A stretch of DNA of 64,000 nt, taken from positions 62,001-126,000 of the forward strand of contig JAOACS010000014.1 in the NCBI GenBank assembly GCA_026417655.1, read 5' to 3'. The notes below the pieces were generated by a model. That model ran no database searches and was not told where the DNA came from. It saw nothing but the letters and a program-made list of their open reading frames with translations. This document shows, piece after piece, positions 53,554-62,894 of this stretch (position 1 is its first letter; each line of letters begins with the position of its first letter). A program made the translations under genes and the position numbers. The DNA comes from Syntrophobacterales bacterium (lineage in GTDB: Bacteria; Desulfobacterota; Syntrophobacteria; Syntrophobacterales; Thermodesulforhabdaceae).

Positions 53554-55376
53554 ACAAGGCTGTCCTTTCTTGCCTGTTTAGGTAGGGTAAAACAAAAACG
53601 AGCTCCCCTTTCTCCTTCTACCCATATCCTTCCACCATGGTTTTTCACTATATGTTTACAAATGGCAAGTCCTAATCCTATGTGGAATGAATTTTTTTCT
53701 TTCTTAGGGCCTCTCTCAATTTGATAGAATCTCTCAAAGATTCTTTCTCTGTGGACTTTGTCTATTCCCGGTCCTCGATCTTCAAGACATATCAAAATAT
53801 CATTTTCATTCTGAAGGTTTATTAAAAGCTTGAGAGGAATCCCATCGGGTTGATATCTCAGGGCATTCTCGTAGAGGTTTTGAAAAACTGTCAAAAGTTG
53901 CTCCCTATGACCTTTTATTGAAACGGAGTGACCATCCACAATCGTTTCCAGTTCAATATGTTTTTTTGACGCGATAGGTTTACATACCTCCCAGGCCTCT
54001 TCTGCAATTTCAAGAATATCAATTTCCTCAAAGTCTTTAGTAGACATGGTGTAGGATTCAACCTCAGCAAGTTTGAGGAGCTTATCTACTAATCTCATCA
54101 TGTATTCAGTGTTTCTAAGGATAACTTCCAGAAATGTCTTTGATTGCTCTAATCTGTTATCTCTGGGGATGAGATCTAGGAGCGTTTCGGTGTAACCTTT
54201 AATTGATGTAAGAGGTGTTCTCAAAGCGTGAGAGACGTTGGCAATGAAATCTTTTCTTATCTTTTCTATGCGAACCATATCCGATACGTCGTGAAATACC
54301 GCTACAGCTCCTTTTAATTCTCCTCTTTTTTCGAGTCTAACGAGATTTACATCATAGACCCTATTTCCGTCACCCAAAGATAACTTAAGGCTTATGTAAT
54401 TAGCTCTACCCTGAATTATTTCTTTGCATGCGCTTTGGAGTTCCACCGAGGGGATCAGCTCTATTGGATATCGCCCCTCCCAGGTTGTGGCTTCACCTAT
54501 AATGTGTTTCACCATGAAGGGATTGGCCATACGAATTTTACCCTGTTTATCCAGAAGTAGAATGCCTTCCTTCATCTCCTTTAGAATAGTGCTAAATTTT
54601 TCGGTAGTTTCGGTTATTTGGTTAAGTTGAGTTTCTATTGAATCGGCCATTGTATTTATAGCGTTAAGGAGCTCAGGGAATTCATATTTTGGTGAAGCTA
54701 CAAGCCTTTTTTTGATATCACCACCGGCAACGTCTTTAGCAAAATTGATTATTTCCTCAAGTGAACCATATAACCTTCTGGCAAGTAAGTAGGCAACAGA
54801 ACATATTAGAGCGAATACGCCAATGAAGGATATTCCAAAGCGGGGAAGCAGGTAATAGAATGTTTCTTCAAGAGGTTGCGTTGGGGTTGCGGCTCTCATT
54901 ACTCCCTGGTAAGTTCTATCGCCAATTGTGACGTCACAGGTCTTTGCAACGTATATTAGGTCTCTTCGAAGTGTTTCACTAAACCGTGTTGATCTACCTG
55001 TGCCAACTTTTAGGGCCTGTTGAATCTCCTCTCTATTTATGTGGTTTTCCATGGATGTAATTTTTTCTAAGGGTACCTCGGAGTCTCCTAAGACCTTTCC
55101 CGTTGTATCGACATAGGTAAAGCGAAGACGGAAAATTAGACCATTAGATCTCAACCATTCATAAAAGGACTGGAAATCTTCAAAGGACTGGCGCTGTTTC
55201 ATCAAGGAGATGGCAATATCTAATTTTTCATCGGCACTTCTAAAATTTTCATCTATCAAAACCTTATTTACAGTCACCTTGTAAAAGTACCCGGAAAATA
55301 AGAAGGCAAGGGTTAACACAAACCAGAAGTAAGCGAGTAACTTGGCCTGAAAGGGAGAATATTTTCTTATGATCAC
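53550..55376 (-). CDS. phoR: PhoR-type phosphate sensor histidine kinase
   Basis: A 608-residue membrane kinase: first membrane helix (about 12-32), a periplasmic or extracytoplasmic region (33-175), second helix (about 175-197), HAMP (200-255), PAS (260-370), HisKA and ATPase domain ending in FHIGLGLAICKHIVKNHGGR. The phospho-acceptor is His383 in FIANVSHALRTPL, where the residue after His is Ala384 instead of the usual Glu or Asp. Its phoR identity rests on the phoB and phoU neighbours. It overlaps both by 4 nt. Confidence 0.92.
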   Translation of the reverse strand: MIIRKYSPFQAKLLAYFWFVLTLAFLFSGYFYKVTVNKVLIDENFRSADEKLDIAISLMKQRQSFEDFQSFYEWLRSNGLIFRLRFTYVDTTGKVLGDSEVPLEKITSMENHINREEIQQALKVGTGRSTRFSETLRRDLIYVAKTCDVTIGDRTYQGVMRAATPTQPLEETFYYLLPRFGISFIGVFALICSVAYLLARRLYGSLEEIINFAKDVAGGDIKKRLVASPKYEFPELLNAINTMADSIETQLNQITETTEKFSTILKEMKEGILLLDKQGKIRMANPFMVKHIIGEATTWEGRYPIELIPSVELQSACKEIIQGRANYISLKLSLGDGNRVYDVNLVRLEKRGELKGAVAVFHDVSDMVRIEKIRKDFIANVSHALRTPLTSIKGYTETLLDLIPRDNRLEQSKTFLEVILRNTEYMMRLVDKLLKLAEVESYTMSTKDFEEIDILEIAEEAWEVCKPIASKKHIELETIVDGHSVSIKGHREQLLTVFQNLYENALRYQPDGIPLKLLINLQNENDILICLEDRGPGIDKVHRERIFERFYQIERGPKKEKNSFHIGLGLAICKHIVKNHGGRIWVEGERGARFCFTLPKQARKDSLV

Positions 55377-56071
55377 TTGTTACTCCGGGTATTAGTTTCA
55401 AATTTATATCCAAACCCTCTTACGGTTTGAATCCAATCGCCGTAGGCTCCAAGTTTTTTTCTGAGTCTTCTTATATGGGTGTCTACAGTTCGAGCGTAAC
55501 CTTCGAAATTGTAACCCCATACGCGGTCCAGTAGAATCTCTCTTGTAAGAACTCTACCTTCGTTACGAACAAACGCAAGAAGAAGGTTAAATTCGGTAGC
55601 CGTAAGAGGCACAGCCACTCCGTCTATCGCAAGACTGTGGGCTTCAATGTTGAAAACCATCCCTTCGCGCTGCCATAAATTTTGGTCTTCAGACAAAGAT
55701 TGTTTTCGCCTAAGAATAGCTTTGATCCTAAGTATAAGTTCCCTCGGGCTAAAGGGTTTTACAACATAGTCGTCCGCCCCTAATTCAAAGCCGAGCACTC
55801 GATCTATCTCTTCACCCTTTGCCGTGAGCATTATTACGGGAATGTGGGTAGTCTCGTCATGTCTTTTAAGTCTCTTACAGACTTCAAAACCATCCATATC
55901 TGGCAGCATAATATCAAGTATTATTAAATCTGGACGTTCATTCCAAGCAATTTCAAACCCCTCTTGACCACTTTGAGCTCGCCTTACAATAAATTGATGG
56001 GCTTCTAATTGGTAGGAAATCAGATTCAAAATATCCTCATCATCCTCTATTACTAGAATCTTTTCTTTCAT
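55373..56071 (-). CDS. phoB: PhoB-type response regulator
   Basis: A 232-residue OmpR/PhoB-family regulator. Receiver domain: ILVIEDDEDILNLISYQLEA, the phosphorylated Asp in PDLIILDIMLPDMDG, and the Lys in DDYVVKPFSPREL. The winged helix is at about 130-225: LTATEFNLLLAFVRNEGRVL, with the recognition-helix segment ARTVDTHIRRLRKKLG. It would bind the Pho boxes in the region 56103-56204, controlling itself and pst. The gene is divergent from pstC. Confidence 0.95.
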   Translation of the reverse strand: MKEKILVIEDDEDILNLISYQLEAHQFIVRRAQSGQEGFEIAWNERPDLIILDIMLPDMDGFEVCKRLKRHDETTHIPVIMLTAKGEEIDRVLGFELGADDYVVKPFSPRELILRIKAILRRKQSLSEDQNLWQREGMVFNIEAHSLAIDGVAVPLTATEFNLLLAFVRNEGRVLTREILLDRVWGYNFEGYARTVDTHIRRLRKKLGAYGDWIQTVRGFGYKFETNTRSNK

Positions 56072-56102
56072 GCTCTCTCTCCACTACATTTTGATGTCGA
56101 CC

Positions 56103-56140
56103 AGATTACAACACTATTATAATGTTACGATATGTTTACA
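56103..56140 (-). promoter_or_regulatory. PhoB box and -10 of the phoBRU promoter
   Basis: On the minus strand TGTAAAC (56140-56134) and CGTAAC (56129-56124) are direct repeats 11 bases apart, the spacing of a PhoB box. Ten bases after the two 11-base units comes TAATCT (56108-56103), a possible -10. This suggests autoactivation of phoB under phosphate limitation. Confidence 0.65.
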
Positions 56141-56166
56141 GGCGAGCGTCAATTTTATCTCCATAA

Positions 56167-56204
56167 TGTAACATGAATGTAACTTTTCCGAAATGTTTCG
56201 ATAA
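56167..56204 (+). promoter_or_regulatory. PhoB box and -10 of the pst promoter
   Basis: TGTAAC (56167-56172) and TGTAAC (56178-56183) are perfect direct repeats at 11-base spacing, a strong PhoB box. The possible -10 CGATAA (56199-56204) begins ten bases after the second 11-base unit. The pstC gene follows, with the likely start at TTG 56268. Confidence 0.75.
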
Positions 56205-56267
56205 CAATCTAAACCCATTTTTAGATTGTCCTTTTTAAGATCGGTTATAAGCGAGAGGGAGACTAAA

Positions 56268-57659
56268 TTGAGTGTAACCTTTTTAGGAATCTTTATACTC
56301 TTTCTTTTTTCTGCTGCCTATTCCTTCGGGGTAAAGAGGGCTCTTGCCATTTCAAGGGAAAATAGCGTTCCCATAAGGGATTTTAATTCTTTGCCCTCTT
56401 ACCATGGAGCCTACATAGCGCTTCAGGCTACTTTGCCTTGCATAATAATACTGTTTTTATGGTTTGCTTTAGAACCGGTTGTAATCTCCCATATTCTAAG
56501 AATTAATTTGCAAAAGATCTTTCCAGGTATACCCAATAATGAACTTTCCCTATGGCTCTATAAAATAAAGGCCGCCGCCACGGGAGAAAGTAGCTTTTTT
56601 AAGATTGACGAGTCTGTAAGACCTCTTGTCTCCATGTATATAACACTTAAGCATTCTAGCCGATGGATTCTTTCTGGCGTAGTGATTGTAGTTGGACTAG
56701 CATCGGCGGCCTTTCTCTTTCAAAGGATCTCTCCGCAGTTGAAGGCTCGTCACCGTGTGGAGGCTATTATCACAGGGCTTCTCGGGGCCTGCGGTGTCTT
56801 CGCTATTTTCGTTACGTTAAGCATAGTTGTCTCGGTTTTGTTTGAATCCGTTAGGTTTTTTAGAAACGTTCCCCTATGGGAGTTTCTCACAGGAACTCAA
56901 TGGAATCCCCATATAGCTATGAGACCTGATCAGGTAGCAACGGAGGGATATTTTGGAGCCATACCTGTATTTGCCGGAACCTTTCTTATATCCTTTATTG
57001 CTCTATTGGTGGCGGTGCCGATAGGGCTTTTTGCTGCTATTTTTACCTCTGAATATGCTCCACCTAAGCTTCGGGCAATTATAAAACCGGTCTTGGAAAT
57101 TCTTGCTGGTATTCCAACCGTTGTTTATGGCTTTTTTGCAGCCCTCTTTGTAGGTCCCTTCGTAAGGGCGATAGCAGAACAGTTCCAACTTGAGGTAGCC
57201 TCTGAAAGCGCTTTAGCTGCAGGGTTGGTGATGGGTATTATGATCATCCCCTTTGTCTCATCTCTTTCAGATGACGCTATGAGTGCCGTGCCTCTGTCGC
57301 TTAGAGAGGGAGCTTATGCTCTGGGTGCTACAAAATCTGAGATGATAAAAAGGGTTCTTATTCCAGCGGCCCTTCCTGGGATAGCCGGGGGGATGCTTCT
57401 TGCTGTGTCTAGAGCCATTGGAGAGACTATGATTGTTGTTATGGCTGCAAGCCTTAGAGCGAAGCTTACACTTAATCCTCTTGATGCGGTGACTACCGTC
57501 ACCGTTCAAATTGTGAGTTTACTCACCGGTGATATAGAATTTGATAATCCTAAGACCCTTTCAGCTTTTGCTCTAGGTTTGGCTCTGTTTGTGATGACTT
57601 TTCTCTTAAACCTTTTTGCTTTCCTAATAGTTAAAAAATACAGGGAACAGTATGAATAG
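56268..57659 (+). CDS. pstC: Phosphate ABC transporter permease PstC
   Basis: A 463-residue permease, longer than the roughly 320 residues of E. coli PstC because of an N-terminal part with extra membrane helices and a soluble insert (about 60-140). The ABC-permease EAA loop is REGAYALGATKSEMIKRVLI with PAALPGIAGG. Also present are AIFTSEYAPPKLRAIIKP and LEILAGIPTVVYGFFAALF. Start: TTG 56268 is preferred, with GAGAGGGAG eight bases upstream, over TTG 56226, which lies in the promoter leader. It overlaps pstA by 8 nt. Confidence 0.92.
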   Translation: MSVTFLGIFILFLFSAAYSFGVKRALAISRENSVPIRDFNSLPSYHGAYIALQATLPCIIILFLWFALEPVVISHILRINLQKIFPGIPNNELSLWLYKIKAAATGESSFFKIDESVRPLVSMYITLKHSSRWILSGVVIVVGLASAAFLFQRISPQLKARHRVEAIITGLLGACGVFAIFVTLSIVVSVLFESVRFFRNVPLWEFLTGTQWNPHIAMRPDQVATEGYFGAIPVFAGTFLISFIALLVAVPIGLFAAIFTSEYAPPKLRAIIKPVLEILAGIPTVVYGFFAALFVGPFVRAIAEQFQLEVASESALAAGLVMGIMIIPFVSSLSDDAMSAVPLSLREGAYALGATKSEMIKRVLIPAALPGIAGGMLLAVSRAIGETMIVVMAASLRAKLTLNPLDAVTTVTVQIVSLLTGDIEFDNPKTLSAFALGLALFVMTFLLNLFAFLIVKKYREQYE

Positions 57660-58926
57660 ACCCTCAAGGATTCCAACAGCCGATATAGTAAGAAGGAGCC
57701 TCCCTAGGCGATACAAGAAGGAGAGAAGGTTCTTAATCTATGGTGCCTTAAGTATTGTTGTGTGTTTTCTCTTTTTGGGAATTTTCTTCAGTGGAATTTT
57801 CAGAATGGGATGGAGGGCCTTTTTTGAAACCCGCATTAAACTGCCTATATACTTGGATCCGGAGCTTATATTGCCTTACAACATAAAGGAAAGCGATTAC
57901 GGGTTGGTTATTAGCCAGTCTCTTCAAAGGTTCTTCCCCGATGTCACATCTAGGCAAGAAAAGAGAGAACTTTCAAAGCTACTTGGAGCTGGCGTAGAAG
58001 AGGTTCTTAAGGAGTTTGTGATTAAACATCCGGAAGCTGTGGGGTCAGCGGTGGAAATATGGCTTCCTGCAGGAGATGGCATAAATCTTATTAATAAAGG
58101 GGTTATTTCCAAGGAAAGGGCTATCCAGGCGGGCCTTGTTACGGAAGGGATCCTTCAAAAATTCGAGCAACTTAGTAGTGATGGGAGGGTTTCCACAGGC
58201 TTTAATAGTCGATTTTTTACCTCGGGGGATTCACATACCCCTAGTATGGCCGGAATAGGGGGTGCAATTGTTGGATCCTTTTACCTTATGGTTGTGACAT
58301 TCTTTCTATCTTTCCCGATAGGGGTGGGAGCTGCTATATATTTAGAAGAATGCGCCCCGAAATCTAGGCTTACCGATATTATAGATATAAATATCAATAA
58401 CTTGACGGCTGTTCCCTCTATTATATTTGGTTTGATTGGTCTCGCTATATTCCTTAATTTCTTTAAGCTTCCAAGGTCCTCTCCCTTAGTAGGGGGACTT
58501 GTGCTATCCCTAATGACTATCCCGGTAATAGTCATAGCATCCAAAAGTGCTTTAAAAAGTGTTCCGCCTAGCATAAGGGAAGCCGCCCTTGGGGTAGGAG
58601 CATCAAAAATTCAAACTATTTTCCATCATGTTGTTCCCCTTGCTTTACCAGGTATGTTCACAGGGGCCATTCTAGGAATGGCAAGAGCTGTTGGAGAAAC
58701 AGCTCCCCTGTTAATGGTAGGTATGGTTGCCTTTGTTGTTGACATACCAAAGAAACTTATGGATCCAGCCTCAGCTTTACCTGTACAGATTTATTTATGG
58801 TCGGATCAACCAGATAGGGCCTTTAATGAAAAAGCTGCCGCAGCGATTATAGTGTTGATATTTTTCATGATCGCCATGAATAGTGCCGCCATCTTTCTAA
58901 GGAAAAAATATGAAAGAAAATATTAA
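57652..58926 (+). CDS. pstA: Phosphate ABC transporter permease PstA
   Basis: A 424-residue permease, also longer than the E. coli form (296) owing to a roughly 150-residue periplasmic insert after the first membrane helix. Membrane core and EAA loop are clear: GAAIYLEECAPKSRLTDIID, NLTAVPSIIFGLIGLAIFL and IREAALGVGASKIQTIFHHV with PLALPGMFTG. It pairs with PstC to form the channel. It is followed by a 104-nt gap before pstS. Confidence 0.93.
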   Translation: MNRPSRIPTADIVRRSLPRRYKKERRFLIYGALSIVVCFLFLGIFFSGIFRMGWRAFFETRIKLPIYLDPELILPYNIKESDYGLVISQSLQRFFPDVTSRQEKRELSKLLGAGVEEVLKEFVIKHPEAVGSAVEIWLPAGDGINLINKGVISKERAIQAGLVTEGILQKFEQLSSDGRVSTGFNSRFFTSGDSHTPSMAGIGGAIVGSFYLMVVTFFLSFPIGVGAAIYLEECAPKSRLTDIIDININNLTAVPSIIFGLIGLAIFLNFFKLPRSSPLVGGLVLSLMTIPVIVIASKSALKSVPPSIREAALGVGASKIQTIFHHVVPLALPGMFTGAILGMARAVGETAPLLMVGMVAFVVDIPKKLMDPASALPVQIYLWSDQPDRAFNEKAAAAIIVLIFFMIAMNSAAIFLRKKYERKY

Positions 58927-59030
58927 GCCCACAGAAGGGGGGTGAAATAAGGATCTAGAGAGCTTTAAGAAAAATTTAAAGTATTGTGGGAACCTAATGA
59001 TAATGAAAAGTATGATTGGGGGGAGCTACT

Positions 59031-60083
59031 ATGAATCAGAAAAAACTGAGTATTTCAACGGCTATTTTAGTTTGCGCAAGTTTTATACTGATAGTTACGG
59101 CATGGTTTAGTCCCGCTTTAGCTGCAAGAGATACTATTCAGATAGTTGGCTCTTCTACGGTTTATCCCTTCTCCATCACGGTTGCTGAGCATCTAGGTAA
59201 AAAAGGGTTTAAAACTCCTAAGGTTGAATCTACGGGAACTGGGGGAGGGTTTAAGTTGTTCTGTGCAGGTGTCGGAGAAACTCACCCTGATATAAGCAAT
59301 GCCTCTAGAGCTATAAAAGATTCTGAGAAAGAGACCTGCGCCCTAAATGGTGTCAAAGATATAATAGAAGTAAAGATAGGATACGATGGTATTGTGCTGG
59401 CGGTATCTAAAAAAGGACAACCAATGGATCTTACCACGAAGGATATTTTTTTAGCCATCGCAAAGCAAGTTCCAGATCCTAAGGAGGAAGGCAAGATTAT
59501 TCCCAATCCTTACAAAACCTGGAAGGACATAAATCCCAACTTTCCCAACATTAAGATAGAAATTTATGGACCTCCCCCTACTTCAGGAACAAGGGATGCC
59601 TTTCTAGAGCTTGCCATGGAGTCTGGGGCGAAGAGTTTTACTTTTCTGAAAGAGATGGCAAAAAAGGACGAAAAACAGTTTAAATCTATTGCTCACACTA
59701 TTCGTGAAGATGGAGCATATATTGACGCAGGAGAAAATGACAATCTAATAGTTCAAAAGCTTGATGGTAATCCTAAGGCCTTAGGAATTTTCGGGTTTAG
59801 TTTCCTCGATCAAAACCAGGATAAGATTCAGGGATGTTCTATAAATGGAGCTAAGCCTACTTTTGAAAATATAGCCTCAGGTTCTTATCCCCTTGCGAGA
59901 CCTCTCTTCTTCTATGTTAAAAAGGCCCATGTTGGGGTGATCCCTGGCATAAAGGAATATGTTGAAGAGTTTCTTAGCGAGAGGGCGATAGGGGATAATG
60001 GTTATTTGACTCAGAAAGGGCTCATTCCGCTGCCAAAGGAAGAGCGAGAAAAGGTGCGTAATACCGTCAAAGGTCAGTTGTAA
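59031..60083 (+). CDS. pstS: Phosphate-binding protein PstS
   Basis: A 350-residue periplasmic protein with a signal peptide (about residues 1-30, ending SPALAA). The mature protein begins TIQIVGSSTVYPFSITVAEH, the phosphate-binding loop, followed by STGTGGGFKLFCAG, DISNASRAIKDSE and PPPTSGTRDAFLEL. ATG 59031 has GGGGGGAG upstream; an in-frame start at 59016 would lie before the ribosome-binding site. The gene comes third in the operon rather than first, and is followed by a strong hairpin. Confidence 0.95.
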   Translation: MNQKKLSISTAILVCASFILIVTAWFSPALAARDTIQIVGSSTVYPFSITVAEHLGKKGFKTPKVESTGTGGGFKLFCAGVGETHPDISNASRAIKDSEKETCALNGVKDIIEVKIGYDGIVLAVSKKGQPMDLTTKDIFLAIAKQVPDPKEEGKIIPNPYKTWKDINPNFPNIKIEIYGPPPTSGTRDAFLELAMESGAKSFTFLKEMAKKDEKQFKSIAHTIREDGAYIDAGENDNLIVQKLDGNPKALGIFGFSFLDQNQDKIQGCSINGAKPTFENIASGSYPLARPLFFYVKKAHVGVIPGIKEYVEEFLSERAIGDNGYLTQKGLIPLPKEEREKVRNTVKGQL

Positions 60084-60106
60084 TAATTTCGTCGATTAGT
60101 TAAGAA

Positions 60107-60140
60107 ACCATAATTCGAGTCCTTCGACTCGAATTATGGT
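60107..60140 (+). other. 15-bp perfect hairpin between pstS and pstB
   Basis: ACCATAATTCGAGTC pairs perfectly with GACTCGAATTATGGT around the loop CTTC, 23 nt after the pstS stop. No T-run follows, so it is less likely a terminator than an mRNA stabiliser or processing site that keeps pstS message abundant relative to pstB, as often seen after binding-protein genes. Confidence 0.75.
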
Positions 60141-60165
60141 AGATGTTGGAGGTTATTAAAGGCTT

Positions 60166-61065
60166 ATGAAAAATTTTATTGCGAAGTTTATAAATACTTC
60201 AGCCCTAAGTAGAGACAATTCCTATTGTTATCAAGACGTATCGGTTTTTCTCTCTGACACTTCTCAGTTAAAGAGTAAGGAGCCCTTCTCTTTGCCAGAA
60301 AGTTCTAAAAAGCCATGTATTGTTTGCCGTAATGTCAATGTATTCTATAAAAACAAGCAGGCTATAAATGATGTATCTCTTGATATATATCGCCGTGAGG
60401 TGCTTGCTATAATAGGAGCCTCTGGATGTGGAAAGTCTACCTTTATCAGGTGCTTAAATCGTATGAACGATACCATTGAAGGGTGCCGAGTTACTGGTCA
60501 GATACTCTTTGATGGGATCGATATCCATAGTAAAGATATGGACGTGGTACTCCTTAGGGCCCGTGTGGGTATGGTTTTTCAAAAACCTAACCCATTCCCA
60601 AAATCTATATACGAAAACGTTGCATACGGCCCCAAAATACATGGCTTGGCTCAATCTAAAAGAGAGCTCGATGAAATTGTGGAGGTTTCTCTCAGAAAGG
60701 CTGGGTTGTGGGATGAAGTAAAGGACAGACTCTCTCACTCTGGACTAAGCCTTTCCGGTGGCCAGCAGCAGAGGTTATGCATAGCTAGAACTATTGCAGT
60801 AAACCCAGAAGTTATTCTTATGGATGAGCCTTGCTCTGCCTTGGATCCGATTGCAACTGCTCGTATTGAGGAACTTATGGCTGAGTTAAGCCAGGAATAC
60901 GCTATTGTTATTGTTACCCATTCACTACAACAGGCTGCACGAGTTTCTCATAGGACAGCCTTCTTTCATCTAGGTAGCCTAATCGAAATAGGACCTACTG
61001 AGGAAATATTTACTAGACCTTCCAAGAAACTGACCGAAGATTACATAACTGGAAGATTTGGATAA
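60166..61065 (+). CDS. pstB: Phosphate ABC transporter ATP-binding protein PstB
   Basis: A 299-residue ABC ATPase with Walker A (GASGCGKST), the signature LSGGQQQRL, Walker B (VILMDEP) with D-loop SALD, and the PstB-typical [10 protein letters not shown] and [19 protein letters not shown]. Reading from ATG 60166 gives a 42-residue N-terminal extension over the usual 250-260. An in-frame TTG at 60292, nine bases after AAGGAG, would give a normal 257-residue protein, so the start is open. Confidence 0.94.
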   Translation: MKNFIAKFINTSALSRDNSYCYQDVSVFLSDTSQLKSKEPFSLPESSKKPCIVCRNVNVFYKNKQAINDVSLDIYRREVLAIIGASGCGKSTFIRCLNRMNDTIEGCRVTGQILFDGIDIHSKDMDVVLLRARVGMVFQKPNPFPKSIYENVAYGPKIHGLAQSKRELDEIVEVSLRKAGLWDEVKDRLSHSGLSLSGGQQQRLCIARTIAVNPEVILMDEPCSALDPIATARIEELMAELSQEYAIVIVTHSLQQAARVSHRTAFFHLGSLIEIGPTEEIFTRPSKKLTEDYITGRFG

Positions 61066-61176
61066 GAATTTCAATATAAGGAAAAAATTTCCCTATCCTT
61101 TCAGCCTCTCCTCATCTTATCGACGGTAAAAAAAGGTATAAAGGCTCCTCTGAGAATAGGGGAGTTCGCGTCCTTT

Positions 61177-61192
61177 TGGCAATCTTCTTGCA
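61177..61192 (+). promoter_or_regulatory. Sigma-54 promoter upstream of fliK
   Basis: TGGCAATCTTCTTGCA has the -24 GG and -12 GC elements exactly ten bases apart, the sigma-54 consensus spacing, with TGGCA and TTGCA halves. It lies 51 nt before the fliK ATG and fits RpoN control of hook genes. The rest of the gap 61066-61243 shows no further site. Confidence 0.75.
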
Positions 61193-61243
61193 TACAAAAT
61201 CTTTGGCAATCTGGTGTAATTTGGATAAGAGGAGGAGTTTCAT

Positions 61244-62884
61244 ATGTTTCAAATTAAGCCGAGAATTTTAGAGAAGCTAGAGACTATGCAAGATGCTAGA
61301 ATTAGCTCGGCTCTGACTCGGAGAAGAACTAATGAGCAGGAAAGGGATTTCCTACCCTTTTTCATTGATCAGACGAAAAAAAGTGATGTTGAGATAGGTA
61401 GCCAGAAGCTTCTTAATAATTCTAAAAAAGCTAAAGATAGAAATGGGAGCAAAGAAAGTCAACCATTAACACTTCAAGACGTGGTAAATGAGATGGGACT
61501 TTCCTACTTTTTTATTGTTACTCAGAAGGGGGATACTTCGAAACAAAATGAATTAATCGATAAAAATAGTTTAACTATGGACCTAAAGGAGGCCTCCCAG
61601 TTACTTTCAGAATTAGGTTTTTCGGCTGAGGATATTATGTCACTTCAGATGCAGGCTTCAGAAGATGGAAAAATTAGCCTCCAGGCTCTTATTAACTTCC
61701 TCTATTCCTCTACTTCTGAGGGCGCCACCATTAAGGGAAGTGAGCTTTCTAAGATACTTTCAACTATTTCTCTCGACTCTAACCAACTTCACTTTTCTTT
61801 GGATGGAGAGAAAACCTTTTCTCTTGAAGAAGTTAAGAGTATATTTTCCGGTATTTATAAGCTTACAGAGGAAGCAAAGCTCGATTTAACTGATTCGGCC
61901 TTAAATAAGCCATTGGAGTTAGTTTTATCCTCGGAGGTGTCATCCTATCAGGGTGTAGGAAAGGAAAACCAAGTCTATCAAAGGGAACTGGGAGATGCCT
62001 TTGCTAAAGCTGTTATATCCTCTTCCTCTGATAGGGCTGGAGATGAAGGTTACTTTAGTGACTCTAATGCCATCCTCTCCTCTACTAACCAACCAGTTAA
62101 CCAGAAGGAGGATGGGTTAGTTTCTACTACGAGTGGTTTTGTGGATCCTAGTTTCCCAAAAAATTTAGAGGAGGATATAGATAACGGTGCATCCTTCAAA
62201 AGCGGTAACTTGGACTCAATGGCTACTCACTCTTCCTCTGAGACTTCAACATCGGCAGAGGTAAATACTTCCCACAGATTTTTTGGGGATAGCGGCAAAG
62301 GGTTCTCCGAGAATTTTTCTTTTAACCCAGGGCAACAGGATACCCCAAATGGGGGCTTAAATGGCCTATTTCGAGATCCCTCATTGGGAAATTTTGATCA
62401 GCTATTTGGTCAAATGCAGGAAAAATTTTCCCTTACCTCCAATGTTATCTCCCAATCGTCGATCCTATCGGAGGTTAATGAATATAATATCAGTTATGTT
62501 AGGTACGAAGGAAGGAATAGTTTGATTATTCAGCTTGAACCGGAGGAGTTAGGAAAGGTCGTGGTAAAACTTACGGCAAAGGATCAAAAAGTTTCTGCCA
62601 CCATCACTACAGAAACGGATGAGGCAAGAATTTTGCTTCAGAAAAACAGTGAAATATTAAAGCAGTATCTTGAAGGACAGGGACTGTTATTAGAAGAGTT
62701 TTCTGTGGAAACTGGAAATGGTGGCAATAATACCTACAGTAAAAGGCAAAATTATGAAGGTATCTTTTTACCAGATGAAGGGATTACAACAAATTTTTCT
62801 AGCGGTTTGGTCACATCTAGAGGGAGCAATAATTCTGGCAATGTAACTTCCATTGAAGGACATTTGATATACTTTTATGCCTAG
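61244..62884 (+). CDS. fliK: Flagellar hook-length control protein FliK
   Basis: A 546-residue export-apparatus ruler protein. The long N-terminal and middle part is serine/asparagine-rich and poorly conserved, as usual. The C-terminal Flg_hook domain (about 410-490) is recognisable: SLIIQLEPEELGKVVVKLTA and TTETDEARILLQKNSEILKQ with YLEGQGLLLEEF. It measures hook length and switches the secretion apparatus to filament substrates. GAGGAGG precedes the ATG; flgD follows after 10 nt. Confidence 0.85.
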   Translation: MFQIKPRILEKLETMQDARISSALTRRRTNEQERDFLPFFIDQTKKSDVEIGSQKLLNNSKKAKDRNGSKESQPLTLQDVVNEMGLSYFFIVTQKGDTSKQNELIDKNSLTMDLKEASQLLSELGFSAEDIMSLQMQASEDGKISLQALINFLYSSTSEGATIKGSELSKILSTISLDSNQLHFSLDGEKTFSLEEVKSIFSGIYKLTEEAKLDLTDSALNKPLELVLSSEVSSYQGVGKENQVYQRELGDAFAKAVISSSSDRAGDEGYFSDSNAILSSTNQPVNQKEDGLVSTTSGFVDPSFPKNLEEDIDNGASFKSGNLDSMATHSSSETSTSAEVNTSHRFFGDSGKGFSENFSFNPGQQDTPNGGLNGLFRDPSLGNFDQLFGQMQEKFSLTSNVISQSSILSEVNEYNISYVRYEGRNSLIIQLEPEELGKVVVKLTAKDQKVSATITTETDEARILLQKNSEILKQYLEGQGLLLEEFSVETGNGGNNTYSKRQNYEGIFLPDEGITTNFSSGLVTSRGSNNSGNVTSIEGHLIYFYA

Positions 62885-62894
62885 GAGGTAAAAA

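Noticed and set aside
61203-61221. Second TTTGGCAATCT considered as a sigma-54 promoter
   Set aside because: Ten bases after GG the required GC is absent (TA), so the -12 element is missing.
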